In this document: piece after piece, positions 1 through 8,094 of the stretch
Layout: each line of letters begins with the position of its first letter
Numbering within the stretch: position 1 is the stretch's first letter
Origin: an uncultured Clostridia bacterium
GTDB taxonomy: Bacteria > Bacillota > Clostridia > Oscillospirales > Ruminococcaceae
Assembly (NCBI GenBank): GCA_947389015.1
Contig: CANDVA010000013.1
Coordinates: forward strand, 16,475-80,474
Reading direction: 5' to 3'
Length of the DNA stretch: 64,000 nucleotides
The notes under the pieces: generated by a model
What the model was told of the DNA's origin: nothing
What the model saw: only the letters and a program-made list of their open reading frames with translations
Database searches by the model: none
Position numbers and translations under genes: made by a program

Positions 1-1335
1 CGACGGTATCAGCTTTTCAAACCGCTCGTCGGTCACCGCCGACATAAGCTTTTCACGGTTGCGGAAATCGTTCTCCAGCATTGCGATATTCGGAATTATA
101 TAGCGCTTGAATTTTGTTCGGCGGCGAAGCTCCGCCTCCACGCTTTTCAGCAGGTAGCCGATAAATCCCCTTGCAGGCGAAAAATCGAACACCTCCAGCG
201 ACGACTCGCCGCGCTTTATGCAGTAGCGCTCGGCGGCGCTTATCCTCAGCGGACGAAAACCGTCCATTCTCCCGATATCGACCACCGCGCCGCGGAACGG
301 TACCCATGAATAATCCTTGCGCACCTTTCCGCACAGCAGCTCCACTATATCTATACCGCGCTCCGCAAAATAATCCGACAGCGCTTTTAAAGCCGCGCCG
401 CACGCTCCGTCGATGAGCGGACGCGTCTTGTCGGAAAGGAATATGCTGCCCTTTATATTATACGCGGAATATTCGGCAAGATAACCGAGCTTTCCATCGT
501 AATTTCCGTTCTCAAATTCCTCCGCATAACGCGCCGTGCCGCTCGACGCGCCGATATACTGCGCAACGTCCGGATACAGACCGGTAATGTCGTTGTATAC
601 GTAAAAATCCTTGAGCCAGCGCGGCATGATCTCATTGAGATATCCCGCGAATGGTCTGCACCCCTCCCGCAGCTCAAGCAGCTTTCCGAACGCCTCCGCG
701 GCGCTCGAAACGCCAATCTTGTTCAGCAGCTCATAGCAGTACAGCAGCACATACGGCTTGTCGATCTCGGGATATTTTCCGCGCCTTACATCGGTACGCC
801 ATGTGAAATACGTCCGCAATTGCGAGTTGGACATCGCCATATATACGGGCTGTTGTAGCGCGCAAAAAACGCGGCGGTTGAAATCGTCCTCCACGTCTTC
901 CATAAACAGCCCCTGTTTTACCATCGTGACCTCCGTGCAGCGCCGTGTGATATAACGGTTGTCGGAGATCTCCTCGAGACTGCGCATTTCGCCTATCTTA
1001 TCGAGCATAAGTTCGTCCTGAGAGCTCATATGCTCGGGAACGTATTCGCGCGGATAAGCGGCTCTTATCGGCTCACGGTTCGTCGGTCCGATTTGAGGAC
1101 GGTTTGGAAAAGAACTTCTCGGCGGTATCTTCTCGGGCTTATAATAGCCGTCCGAGCTTTTCCGCGCATCCTTTACCGCCAATTTTATCTGCTCGCGGAT
1201 ATCTTTTGGAACGAGCTTAACCGCTTCGTCTGCAACGCTGTCGACGGTATTGTTCAGCATTTTTTCGATAGTTTTCCTTATCTCACCGAGCGTTTTTCCG
1301 CCCGTATCAATGAATTTTTTAAACTCGTCGGACAA
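1..1335 (-). CDS. TerB-N domain protein, 3' part beyond window
   Basis: The reading frame is open from the window edge to a TTG start at 1335, giving 445 visible codons; the C-terminus lies outside. A stop three codons upstream of the TTG and a GGTGG ribosome binding site fix the start. After a basic, proline-rich stretch of about 100 residues, residues 150-330 match the TerB N-terminal domain, with the signature YFTWR-x-D-V-R-R-G-K-Y (176-188) followed by PYVLLYCYELLN. In this family TerB-N usually precedes TerB and TerB-C domains in large cytoplasmic proteins often found near defence or phage-related genes. The molecular activity is not known and nothing catalytic is visible. It lies 21 bp after the Abi_2 gene on the same strand and is probably co-transcribed with it. 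Domain call fairly sure; function open. Confidence 0.72.
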   Translation of the reverse strand, partial: MSDEFKKFIDTGGKTLGEIRKTIEKMLNNTVDSVADEAVKLVPKDIREQIKLAVKDARKSSDGYYKPEKIPPRSSFPNRPQIGPTNREPIRAAYPREYVPEHMSSQDELMLDKIGEMRSLEEISDNRYITRRCTEVTMVKQGLFMEDVEDDFNRRVFCALQQPVYMAMSNSQLRTYFTWRTDVRRGKYPEIDKPYVLLYCYELLNKIGVSSAAEAFGKLLELREGCRPFAGYLNEIMPRWLKDFYVYNDITGLYPDVAQYIGASSGTARYAEEFENGNYDGKLGYLAEYSAYNIKGSIFLSDKTRPLIDGACGAALKALSDYFAERGIDIVELLCGKVRKDYSWVPFRGAVVDIGRMDGFRPLRISAAERYCIKRGESSLEVFDFSPARGFIGYLLKSVEAELRRRTKFKRYIIPNIAMLENDFRNREKLMSAVTDERFEKLIPS

Positions 1336-1356
1336 TTGAATTCACCACCCGAAAAC

Positions 1357-2235
1357 TTAATCCTCGTCAATATCCTTAAACGTCATAAGCTCCTCCCAGT
1401 TTTCGGGAAAGCCGAGGTCGTTCAGTCTTACAGCGTCCGCATTCTTTTTCAGCATACGCGATATCGGCTTGACTATACGCTCGTTCCAGTTTTTCCTGTC
1501 GTGATACAACTGTTTCATTACGATAATGTATCCGAAAACATCGTCGGAAAGCTCTGGCTCGAAATCGCGCGGAGTTTTCGGCAGTACGGGAAAACGATTG
1601 CCGTAAAGCCTGTTATAGTGCGCGCAATAATTCCGAAGCTCGTTCATGCAGAATATCCAGTTGTCGAGCTCCGACGCTGAGCAGCTGTAGAAATCGTTCG
1701 CGAGCGCTTTTTTATCTGAGCCGTGCATATCCTTGTAGAAGAACGCGAGAGTGCCGAAGCTGAACAGCTCCATAACTACCCACAGCGGGAATTTTCCGCC
1801 GTGCTTGGAATTGTAATGCTTGACGAATTCACGCTCGTCGTTGCACTCGATAAGATAATTCACGCGGGATACAAAACCCTGATGATTATGTGAATGGTCA
1901 AAGCTTGACGGGTTCAGATAACCCGTCGCGCCGTATTTCAGCGCGTGAAAATTCGACACCGCGGCGCGCAGCGCGATCTCGATCTCCTCGAGCGCCGCGA
2001 TAAGTACGCTGCGAAGCTTTCTGTCCATCTCGTAGATCTGCATTATCTTCTCGAAGGTGGTGCCTTCCTCATATTTGTGCTTGCTCACCGAAAACGGCTC
2101 GAAATAGTTTGAAATACGATAATAATTTATGTATTTCAGTGTCTCGCGAGCCCTTTTTTCGTCACCGAAAATGCAGCCGCGCTCCTTCATTTTGGCTATC
2201 TGCTCGTTTATGGTTGATGGTATTTTTGCAGCCAT
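1357..2235 (-). CDS. Abi_2 (AbiD/AbiF-like) family protein
   Basis: A 292-residue cytoplasmic protein with the features of the Abi_2 family, which includes lactococcal AbiD and AbiF phage-abortive-infection proteins. The N-terminal block has the family pattern of a GC-I-x-D motif followed by NYYRISNYF (about 36-46), and the C-terminal helical part carries R-N-Y-C-A-H (R201 to H206), an R-x4-H motif as in HEPN-type RNases. RNase activity and phage defence are inferences from the family. The ATG at 2235 was chosen because a GGGGGA ribosome binding site lies just upstream; an in-frame TTG four codons earlier sits inside that site. It begins 17 bp after the nucleotidyltransferase gene and is followed by the TerB-N gene. 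Chromosomal Abi_2 proteins are common in Clostridia, so a role other than phage defence is possible. Confidence 0.8.
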   Translation of the reverse strand: MAAKIPSTINEQIAKMKERGCIFGDEKRARETLKYINYYRISNYFEPFSVSKHKYEEGTTFEKIMQIYEMDRKLRSVLIAALEEIEIALRAAVSNFHALKYGATGYLNPSSFDHSHNHQGFVSRVNYLIECNDEREFVKHYNSKHGGKFPLWVVMELFSFGTLAFFYKDMHGSDKKALANDFYSCSASELDNWIFCMNELRNYCAHYNRLYGNRFPVLPKTPRDFEPELSDDVFGYIIVMKQLYHDRKNWNERIVKPISRMLKKNADAVRLNDLGFPENWEELMTFKDIDED

Positions 2236-2252
2236 TGTTTCCCCCAAAAAAA

Positions 2253-3107
2253 TTATTTTAGTCTTCCCTCTTTAACTTTAAGCATATACTCCGTCATATT
2301 CTCGTCCTCGGAAACGTTGTACGCGTAACCGAAACGCTCCGCAATGATCTTCGCCATTGTACGGAACAGCTCGCAGCCTGTAAAGACCGCCGTCCACAAA
2401 TGCGCATAGTCGCTGTCGGAGTAGGTGGCGGCATATTGCCTATACATTTCCTCGGGGAGATACCGCTTATAATTTTTGCCCATTTTCCCCGCCGACACCT
2501 TGAAGTCATGCGTTGTGCCGATATACCAGTCCGTCATTTGGTTAAGCATATCGCGGACATAATGGTTGAACATTTCCATAGCATACGGCAGCTCGTCGCG
2601 CGTCACGCCCTTTGCAACGTTATTCAGACACCAGTGGAACTCGTTGCAGCAGTCGCGGAACAGCTTTTCGGTCGGCGGCTTTACAAACCAGAAGTCCTCC
2701 CGCGGCTTTATCCCCGAGAGCTCTCCCGTCTTGTCAAGCAGCACTATGGCAGGCTCGCCGTCATCTATATACGGGTCACTCGTTACGCTCAGATCTATGC
2801 GGTTACCATCCTCAAAGATCGTCAGAAAAACAAAGCTTCCGTCGTTTGCGGGAGGCATAAGCGTCGAAGTCTCGGGGGTCTGTATCACCGAGATCTTACC
2901 GAATTTCTCCTCCAGCCACGCCTTGTTATCCCAAAACGGCGCGACATCATCTACAAAATACACTATATCATAGTCCTGATAAATATCCTTTTTAACGTGA
3001 ACGTCCGCCCTCGAACCGTTCATCATCACCGCGAGGACACGGTCATCCTCATTAGCGGTCTGTATTATCAGGTCGAGCATTTCCTGCTCACTGCGGAATT
3101 TACTCAT
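2253..3107 (-). CDS. ANT(6)-type aminoglycoside nucleotidyltransferase
   Basis: A 284-residue protein of the AadK/AadE (aminoglycoside 6-adenylyltransferase) family, which transfers AMP from ATP to the 6-hydroxyl of streptomycin. The N-terminal half has the nucleotidyltransferase signature: NGSRAD near residue 30, then YQDYDIVYFV with the metal-binding aspartates, and FEDGNRIDLSV with the third acidic residue. Length matches the family. The start at 3107 overlaps the gpsA stop (ATGAGTAA, 8 bp) and has a GGGAGGT site 11 bp upstream; the frame is open 12 codons further up but lacks a better site. It is therefore translationally coupled to a phospholipid gene, unlike mobile resistance cassettes. 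Many intrinsic chromosomal homologues have never been tested, so actual streptomycin resistance is inference. Confidence 0.85.
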   Translation of the reverse strand: MSKFRSEQEMLDLIIQTANEDDRVLAVMMNGSRADVHVKKDIYQDYDIVYFVDDVAPFWDNKAWLEEKFGKISVIQTPETSTLMPPANDGSFVFLTIFEDGNRIDLSVTSDPYIDDGEPAIVLLDKTGELSGIKPREDFWFVKPPTEKLFRDCCNEFHWCLNNVAKGVTRDELPYAMEMFNHYVRDMLNQMTDWYIGTTHDFKVSAGKMGKNYKRYLPEEMYRQYAATYSDSDYAHLWTAVFTGCELFRTMAKIIAERFGYAYNVSEDENMTEYMLKVKEGRLK

Positions 3108-4104
3108 CGAACCAGAATACCTCCCGTTCATGCTTGCTCTCACGCGTCATAAGCGCGTTTATACTCCTGCGCGGATCGCTGCCGTTATAGCAGACGTTTA
3201 CTATCTGCTCGATTATCGGAGTGTCGATATTATGCTCTTTCGCAAGCCTGAACGCCGTTTTGCTGTTGAGATAGCCCTCCACCGTGCCGACCTGTTTTAC
3301 GGCTTCGGCGGCGGGAGTTCCCTGTCCGATAAGAAATCCCGCGCGATAATTACGCGAGTGCTGCGAGGTACATGTGACTATCAGGTCGCCAATGCCCGCC
3401 ATTCCCGTGAAGGTTTTCCAATTCGCGCCGAGACCTACTCCGAGACGCGTTATCTCGGTCATTCCGCGCGTCATAAGCGCCGCGACGGTGTTGTCGCCGA
3501 GACCCATTCCGCGCGCTATCCCGCAGCCGAGCGCTATCGGGTTTTTCAGCACGCCGCCAAGCTCGCAGCCCGCAACGTCGTCGTTGACATATATTCTGTA
3601 ACATTCGTTGGAGAGAGTGTCCTGAATAAATTTCGCGGTTTTCGGATCGTATGCTGCGCATACCTCGGTCGTGGGAACAAAACGCGCGATTTCCTCCGCG
3701 TGACAGGGGCCCGTAATAACTGCGACGGAGTTTTCGGGCAGCTCCTCGCAAAGCAGCTCGGACAGACGTTTTCCCGTCGCCTCCTCCAAGCCTTTGCTGG
3801 CGTTTACTACCACTGTGCGCTTATCGACATATTCCTTGACGGAGCGCACTGCCTCGCGGTAAAACGCGGACGGTATGCACACTACCACGATATCCGCACC
3901 CGAAACGCAGGTCGGGTCGGTGGTAACGCCCAGATTATCGGGCAGCTTTACTCCCGGGAGCAGGCGTTTGTGTTCGCGCAGGGTGCGGAGCTGCTCCGCC
4001 TCCTCCTCGAATTTCGTCCAAGTCGTGACCTCGTGACCGTATTTGCTGTATAGTACTCCCAGAGCAGTGCCGTAGCCGCAGCCCAGAATAGCTATCTTTG
4101 CCAT
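3100..4104 (-). CDS. gpsA: NAD(P)+-dependent glycerol-3-phosphate dehydrogenase
   Basis: Reduces dihydroxyacetone phosphate to sn-glycerol-3-phosphate, the backbone of phospholipids, in the cytoplasm. The 334-residue length is normal. The N-terminus has the Rossmann dinucleotide motif (ILGCGYGTALG), followed by the family blocks VVNASKGLEE, the catalytic-lysine region LGGVLKNPIALGCG, and NTVAALMTRG-M-x-E. It lies 32 bp after plsY, which consumes its product as acyl-acceptor, the gene order der-plsY-gpsA seen in many Firmicutes. The last 8 bp overlap the start of the nucleotidyltransferase gene. Confidence 0.97.
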   Translation of the reverse strand: MAKIAILGCGYGTALGVLYSKYGHEVTTWTKFEEEAEQLRTLREHKRLLPGVKLPDNLGVTTDPTCVSGADIVVVCIPSAFYREAVRSVKEYVDKRTVVVNASKGLEEATGKRLSELLCEELPENSVAVITGPCHAEEIARFVPTTEVCAAYDPKTAKFIQDTLSNECYRIYVNDDVAGCELGGVLKNPIALGCGIARGMGLGDNTVAALMTRGMTEITRLGVGLGANWKTFTGMAGIGDLIVTCTSQHSRNYRAGFLIGQGTPAAEAVKQVGTVEGYLNSKTAFRLAKEHNIDTPIIEQIVNVCYNGSDPRRSINALMTRESKHEREVFWFDE

Positions 4105-4136
4105 ATAAATACCCCCATTAAAGTTGATGTCGGCTA

Positions 4137-4799
4137 TTACTTAGCCTTTTCCCCAAGCTTTTTCTCGGTATGAGAAAGCAGCCGCTGGATATTCCCCTTA
4201 TGCTTGACGATTATCAGTCCGCCGCAGAACGCCGCTATTATCATATTGACTATGAACGCGGGATCGTGGTCGACAAAATACCCGAACAACGGGGCCGCGA
4301 CACAGAAGATCGCCGAGGCAACACAGCTCCCGAGCGAAACATATCTTGTTATCGCCACGAGAACTATAAATATACCGAGCAGTATGCAAGCGATCCGCCA
4401 GTCAAGAACAAATATTGCCGAGATAGCAGCAAGCACTCCCTTACCGCCCTTAAAGCCGAAATACAGCGGAAAGCAATGCCCAACTATCGCCATAAACACC
4501 GCCATAAATTCCACCCAAGTCATTTCCGCGGACGGGTCCATGGTATTCACGCCGCCGATATACAAAAACGATAACCGCACGATAAGCACCGCTATCGCAG
4601 CCTTTGCCACATCGCCGAGAAGAACTATCCCCGCCGCGCCCTTTCCGAGTACGCGCAGGGTGTTCGTAAGCCCCGCGTTTCCGCTGCCCATGGTGCGGAT
4701 ATCCTTGCCCGTTTTTATCCTCGCCACGATTATCGAGGTGTTTATCCCCGCGAGCAGATACGGCACGACGAGCATTATAATGTAACACAACCAGATCAT
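4137..4799 (-). CDS. plsY: Glycerol-3-phosphate acyltransferase PlsY
   Basis: Integral membrane enzyme that transfers acyl groups from acyl-phosphate (made by PlsX) to glycerol-3-phosphate, giving lysophosphatidic acid. The protein has 220 residues with multiple hydrophobic segments. It contains the PlsY signatures MGSGNAGLTNTLR (about 37-49), GHCFPLYFGFKGGKGV (about 111-126) and the C-terminal IVKHKGNIQRLL-x-x-TEKK loop. The ATG overlaps the stop of the upstream membrane-protein gene by 4 bp (ATGA), so translation is probably coupled. Together with gpsA it forms a compact glycerophospholipid unit downstream of der. Confidence 0.96.
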   Translation of the reverse strand: MIWLCYIIMLVVPYLLAGINTSIIVARIKTGKDIRTMGSGNAGLTNTLRVLGKGAAGIVLLGDVAKAAIAVLIVRLSFLYIGGVNTMDPSAEMTWVEFMAVFMAIVGHCFPLYFGFKGGKGVLAAISAIFVLDWRIACILLGIFIVLVAITRYVSLGSCVASAIFCVAAPLFGYFVDHDPAFIVNMIIAAFCGGLIIVKHKGNIQRLLSHTEKKLGEKAK

Positions 4800-5365
4800 T
4801 CCGCGCTGTCCTTTCTGTTTTCCATCTTTTCTATTATCTTTCCGTTCAGCTTAACGCTTATCAAGGGATTTTTGCTGCGAAGAACCGCGACTATCATCGC
4901 GGGGTTTTCGTCCGCCCCCAGCCCCAGCCGCTCAGTCTTGCCGTCGAGGAGCACCAGCTCCATTTTAAAGCCCTTCGGCTCCGCGGAACGTATCATGTCG
5001 TACCGCAGCAGTTCTATGTGCCTGTTGCGGTGAAAAAGCAGATACTCCCCGAGAAACCAACGCTTTCCGATATCGTGAGCGCTCGCATACTGCGAAAGTA
5101 TTTTCTCTTTATCGCCCTCGGGCAGATCGTTCAGCCGCTTTATAAGCCGTCTGCGCTCAAGCACCAGAATACCGAGCGTCTGCCATATCGCGATCCCGCA
5201 CATTCCTATCGTACATACAACCGCCGGGACAACGCGGGGAAAATCAGCATACGACCCCGAAAGCGCAAGCCCCGCGACAATAAGGACCGCGCATATCCAA
5301 TCGCCGATAATAACGTGAAAGAACGATTTCCGATAATCCTCCATTATTTTGCCGAGCGCCCCCAT
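4796..5365 (-). CDS. Hypothetical two-helix membrane protein
   Basis: A 189-residue protein without a family I recognise. Two hydrophobic segments (about residues 19-36 and 43-70) are separated by a very short loop, suggesting a hairpin membrane anchor. They are followed by a charged cytoplasmic domain of about 115 residues containing a KRLNDLPEGDKEKIL stretch and a terminal KMENRKDSAE tail. The ATG directly follows the der stop codon with no spacer, and the gene overlaps plsY by 4 bp, so it is firmly embedded in the der-plsY-gpsA operon. The location suggests a role at the membrane, perhaps linked to lipid synthesis, but that is only context. Confidence 0.75.
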   Translation of the reverse strand: MGALGKIMEDYRKSFFHVIIGDWICAVLIVAGLALSGSYADFPRVVPAVVCTIGMCGIAIWQTLGILVLERRRLIKRLNDLPEGDKEKILSQYASAHDIGKRWFLGEYLLFHRNRHIELLRYDMIRSAEPKGFKMELVLLDGKTERLGLGADENPAMIVAVLRSKNPLISVKLNGKIIEKMENRKDSAE

Positions 5366-6682
5366 TTATTCTCCCCTTTCGCGTATCGAGAGCTTGATAG
5401 GTGTTTTGTCAAGCCCAAACGTCTCGCGTATCTGATTTTCAATATAACGCTGATACGAATAATGGAACAGCTCCTTGTTATTGCAGAACACGACGAAATT
5501 AGGCGGGTTGGTGCTAGCCTGCGTCATATAGTAGAGCTTAAGACGCTTGCCCTTATCCGACGGCGGCTGAACGCGCGAGGTCGCGTAGCTCAGCATATCG
5601 TTGAGAACCCCCGTGGAGATGCGGCGGCCGTGCTGCTCGTGAACAAGCTTTATCAGCTCGAACAGCTTGTCCAGCCGCTGCCCCGTTTTCGCGGAAATGA
5701 ATACGAACGGCGCGTAGCTCATAAACGAGAAGTCCGTCTGTAATTTTTTAGTGAATTCGGACATGGTCTTGTCCGTTTTATCCTCGACCGCGTCCCACTT
5801 GTTGACGGCGATAACGCAAGCCTTGCCCTTATCATGAGCGTAGCCCGCGACCTTGCTGTCCTGCTCGGTGAAGCCGACCGTCGCGTCTATCATAACCACG
5901 CACACGTCCGCTCTGTCAACCGCCATAAGCGCGCGCAGAACGCTGAAATGCTCGATGTTCTCCGTTACCTTGGCTTTGCGGCGCATTCCCGCGGTGTCGA
6001 TAAAGATATACTTGTCCTCGCCGCGGACGACCTCGCTGTCGACAGCGTCGCGCGTTGTGCCCGCAATATCGGAGACGATCGAACGCTCCTCGCCCGTGAT
6101 GAGATTAACGAGCGACGATTTGCCGACGTTCGGCTTTCCGATAACGGCTACCTTGATCGCGTCCTCGTCCTCGGGCTCCGCCTCCTCGGGCGGCATATGC
6201 TCGAAAACCGCGTCGAGCAGATCTCCCGTACCGTGACCATGTGTCGCCGAGACCGCTATCGGGTCGCCAAGACCGAGATTGTAAAACTCGTAGAACTCCG
6301 GCGGCGGATCTCCGATATTATCGTCTTTGTTTACAGCAAGGACGACGGGCTTGCCGCTCTTGGTGAGCATTGCCGCAACGTCGGAATCGTTTGCGGTAAC
6401 GCCCGTTGTGAGATCGGTCACGAATATGATACAGTCTGCCGATTCTATGGCGAGTATAGCCTGCTCGCGCATCTGAGCGAGGATAACGTCGTCGGTCTTT
6501 GGCTCGATACCGCCCGTGTCGATCAGCATAAATTCGCGCCCAAGCCATTCGCAGCGGCTGTAAATTCTGTCGCGAGTAACGCCCGGGGTATCGTCCACGA
6601 TAGACAGACGCTTGCCGACCAGCTTATTGAAAAGCGTGGACTTCCCGACGTTCGGGCGGCCCACTATCGCTACTAACTGCAT
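5366..6682 (-). CDS. der: Ribosome biogenesis GTPase Der (EngA)
   Basis: Essential double GTPase that assists late maturation of the 50S ribosomal subunit. The 438-residue protein carries two consecutive G domains: the first with GRPNVGKST (8-16) and DTGG, the second with GKPNVGKSS near residue 190, DTAGMRR and NKWD. A C-terminal KH-like domain ends in PIKLSIRERGE. The ATG at 6682 was chosen because AAAGGA lies 7 bp upstream and the protein then starts directly with MQLVAIVGRP; upstream in-frame codons overlap that site. It is first in a minus-strand operon behind a good sigma-A promoter at 6722-6750. Confidence 0.97.
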   Translation of the reverse strand: MQLVAIVGRPNVGKSTLFNKLVGKRLSIVDDTPGVTRDRIYSRCEWLGREFMLIDTGGIEPKTDDVILAQMREQAILAIESADCIIFVTDLTTGVTANDSDVAAMLTKSGKPVVLAVNKDDNIGDPPPEFYEFYNLGLGDPIAVSATHGHGTGDLLDAVFEHMPPEEAEPEDEDAIKVAVIGKPNVGKSSLVNLITGEERSIVSDIAGTTRDAVDSEVVRGEDKYIFIDTAGMRRKAKVTENIEHFSVLRALMAVDRADVCVVMIDATVGFTEQDSKVAGYAHDKGKACVIAVNKWDAVEDKTDKTMSEFTKKLQTDFSFMSYAPFVFISAKTGQRLDKLFELIKLVHEQHGRRISTGVLNDMLSYATSRVQPPSDKGKRLKLYYMTQASTNPPNFVVFCNNKELFHYSYQRYIENQIRETFGLDKTPIKLSIRERGE

Positions 6683-6721
6683 TTTGATTTCCTTTCTTTT
6701 GTACATAAATACTCATATTAT

Positions 6722-6750
6722 AGTATAACACATATCGGAAAAAATTTCAA
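6722..6750 (-). promoter_or_regulatory. Sigma-A promoter of the der operon
   Basis: On the minus strand TTGAAA (6745-6750) and TATACT (6722-6727) are separated by exactly 17 bp, about 40 bp upstream of the der start. No other promoter of similar quality is seen before gpsA. Confidence 0.7.
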
Positions 6751-6790
6751 GCATTTTGGAAATAAAATGTGTTTCTCTCCCGCAGACGGC

Positions 6791-6815
6791 AAAAGAGCCG
6801 CGTTTCCCGCGGCTC
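6791..6815 (-). terminator. Rho-independent terminator after the sigma/anti-sigma genes
   Basis: A perfect 8-bp GC-rich stem (GAGCCGCG/CGCGGCTC, arms 6795-6802 and 6808-6815) with a 5-base loop is followed on the minus strand by TTTT, 14 bp past the anti-sigma stop. Confidence 0.8.
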
Positions 6816-6828
6816 CGATATTCTTAAT

Positions 6829-7512
6829 TCACCTTTCCCACAGCAAAGTCATCTCCCCCAGCAACTCGGCAAGCTCATCGGGCGGCATATCTTCCATACC
6901 CTTAAGCTTACCCTCGTTCAGGGCGCCGCTGTAATAGTACACCGCGTCGACCCTGTCGGCGTCCATATCGGCGTAGGCAACGGTAAAATTGTGAGTTTCG
7001 TTTTTGTCGGCTGCAAACACGTTCCACCCGTCGGGTTCCTCGAGACAGAATATTTTCAGCAGCTTTTGCCTGCCGTTATCTTCCATAAAAACGCTCTTGA
7101 CGTGCGAGCCGCTGTACCATGCGCCCCTGACCGTGGCGACAAGCCCCTCGGACTTCATGGAGACCGTGATGTTGCTGCCGTCGTATTCGATGATGCGCTT
7201 GCTTTTTTCGCTCATCATTATCATTGCCATGCCCAATATCAAGCAGATGACAAGAACTGCCGCGGCGAAAATTATCGCCGCCCTTACGCTGCGCTTGATA
7301 CGTCTTTGCACCGCCCGAAACGAATCCGCTTTGTGCTCCTCTATCTCGGGAACGACAAAGTTTTCCCGTTCGTCCAACAGCTTTTTATAATATTCCGAGC
7401 AGTCATTACATTCCGTTAAATGCTCGTCTACCGCTCCGCGGCTCTCCGCGCTGCATACTCCGTCGTGATACAGCGGCAGAAGATCGCGTATTATTCCGCA
7501 TTGATGCTTCAT
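6829..7512 (-). CDS. Membrane-anchored anti-sigma factor with zinc-finger domain
   Basis: A 227-residue protein that probably sequesters the sigma factor encoded just upstream. The N-terminus is a ZAS/zf-HC2-type domain: C5 in MKHQCGIIRDLLPLY and H31-x3-C35-x2-C38 (HLTECNDC). A single hydrophobic segment (about residues 75-99) anchors it, leaving about 125 residues outside the cell. The extracellular part shows no recognisable domain and may sense the signal or be cleaved. Its ATG overlaps the sigma stop by 4 bp (ATGA), as expected for co-expressed sigma/anti-sigma pairs. Confidence 0.88.
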   Translation of the reverse strand: MKHQCGIIRDLLPLYHDGVCSAESRGAVDEHLTECNDCSEYYKKLLDERENFVVPEIEEHKADSFRAVQRRIKRSVRAAIIFAAAVLVICLILGMAMIMMSEKSKRIIEYDGSNITVSMKSEGLVATVRGAWYSGSHVKSVFMEDNGRQKLLKIFCLEEPDGWNVFAADKNETHNFTVAYADMDADRVDAVYYYSGALNEGKLKGMEDMPPDELAELLGEMTLLWER

Positions 7513-7982
7513 TCCAAGCCCTCCTTTATCTTTGCTCTTGCTCTGTGATATGTTACCCTTGCCCAGCTCTCCGTCTTGCCGAAAATATCCGCGATATCCC
7601 CGAACGACATCTCCCCGAAAGTCCTCATCCAGAATACCTCGCGGTACGGCTCCTCGAGCTTATGCAGCTGCCTGTGTATAGTCCGCGCCGCGTCCTTGTC
7701 GGCAATACGCTGTTCAAAACGGTCGTCCGCGGCTATCGTCTCAAGCGGAAAGTCGGCGGTGCGCTTTTGGCGCTTAGCCTGCGTCAGGAATGTGTTCTTC
7801 GCTATCTGACACAGCCACACGCTCAGCTTGCAGTCGCCGCGGAAGCTGTCGATCTTTTTCAGCGCCTTGAAAAACGCGTCCTGCACGATATCCTCCGCCC
7901 AGCTCTCATCGCGGCACAGCGACAGCACATATTTAAATACCGCATCGTAATACTCGGAATATACCCGTTCAAAATCGTCCAC
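7509..7982 (-). CDS. ECF-type RNA polymerase sigma factor
   Basis: A 157-residue extracytoplasmic-function sigma factor with regions sigma2 and sigma4 only. Sigma2 is visible as LCRDESWAEDIVQDAFFKAL (about 22-41) and sigma4 as a C-terminal helix-turn-helix, FGEMSFGDIADIFGKTESWA. The start is GTG at 7982 with AGGGG 7 bp upstream. It is followed by its probable anti-sigma factor with a 4-bp overlap. A candidate self-recognised promoter (TGTAAC, 17 bp, GTCATA) lies at 8011-8039, which would give the autoregulation usual for this class. The signal is unknown. Confidence 0.93.
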   Translation of the reverse strand: MDDFERVYSEYYDAVFKYVLSLCRDESWAEDIVQDAFFKALKKIDSFRGDCKLSVWLCQIAKNTFLTQAKRQKRTADFPLETIAADDRFEQRIADKDAARTIHRQLHKLEEPYREVFWMRTFGEMSFGDIADIFGKTESWARVTYHRARAKIKEGLE

Positions 7983-8010
7983 CCAAACACCCCTTTCCTG
8001 CTTTTATCTA

Positions 8011-8039
8011 TATGACCACGCAGAAAGCAAAACGTTACA
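8011..8039 (-). promoter_or_regulatory. Candidate ECF-dependent promoter
   Basis: On the minus strand TGTAAC (8034-8039) stands 17 bp from GTCATA (8011-8016), about 30 bp before the sigma start. The AAC-containing -35 and GTC-containing -10 resemble ECF promoters rather than sigma-A ones. This is a pattern match only. Confidence 0.4.
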
Positions 8040-8056
8040 ATTTTTTCGGAAAAACA

Positions 8057-8090
8057 AAATGCGGAAACTCCCCAGCGAGCCTCCGCATTT
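8057..8090. terminator. Probably bidirectional terminator after the DUF362 gene
   Basis: Perfect 9-bp arms (AAATGCGGA at 8057-8065, TCCGCATTT at 8082-8090) enclose a 16-base loop. On the minus strand, downstream of the DUF362 gene, the stem is followed by TTTTGTTTTT. Confidence 0.65.
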
Positions 8091-8094
8091 TTGC

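Noticed and set aside
2253..3107. Mobile antibiotic-resistance cassette
   Set aside because: The gene overlaps gpsA, has base composition like its neighbours and no flanking mobile element; an intrinsic gene is more likely.
2400..3152. Long plus-strand frames opposite the nucleotidyltransferase and gpsA
   Set aside because: They are antisense shadows of strongly conserved genes and show no ribosome site or domain.
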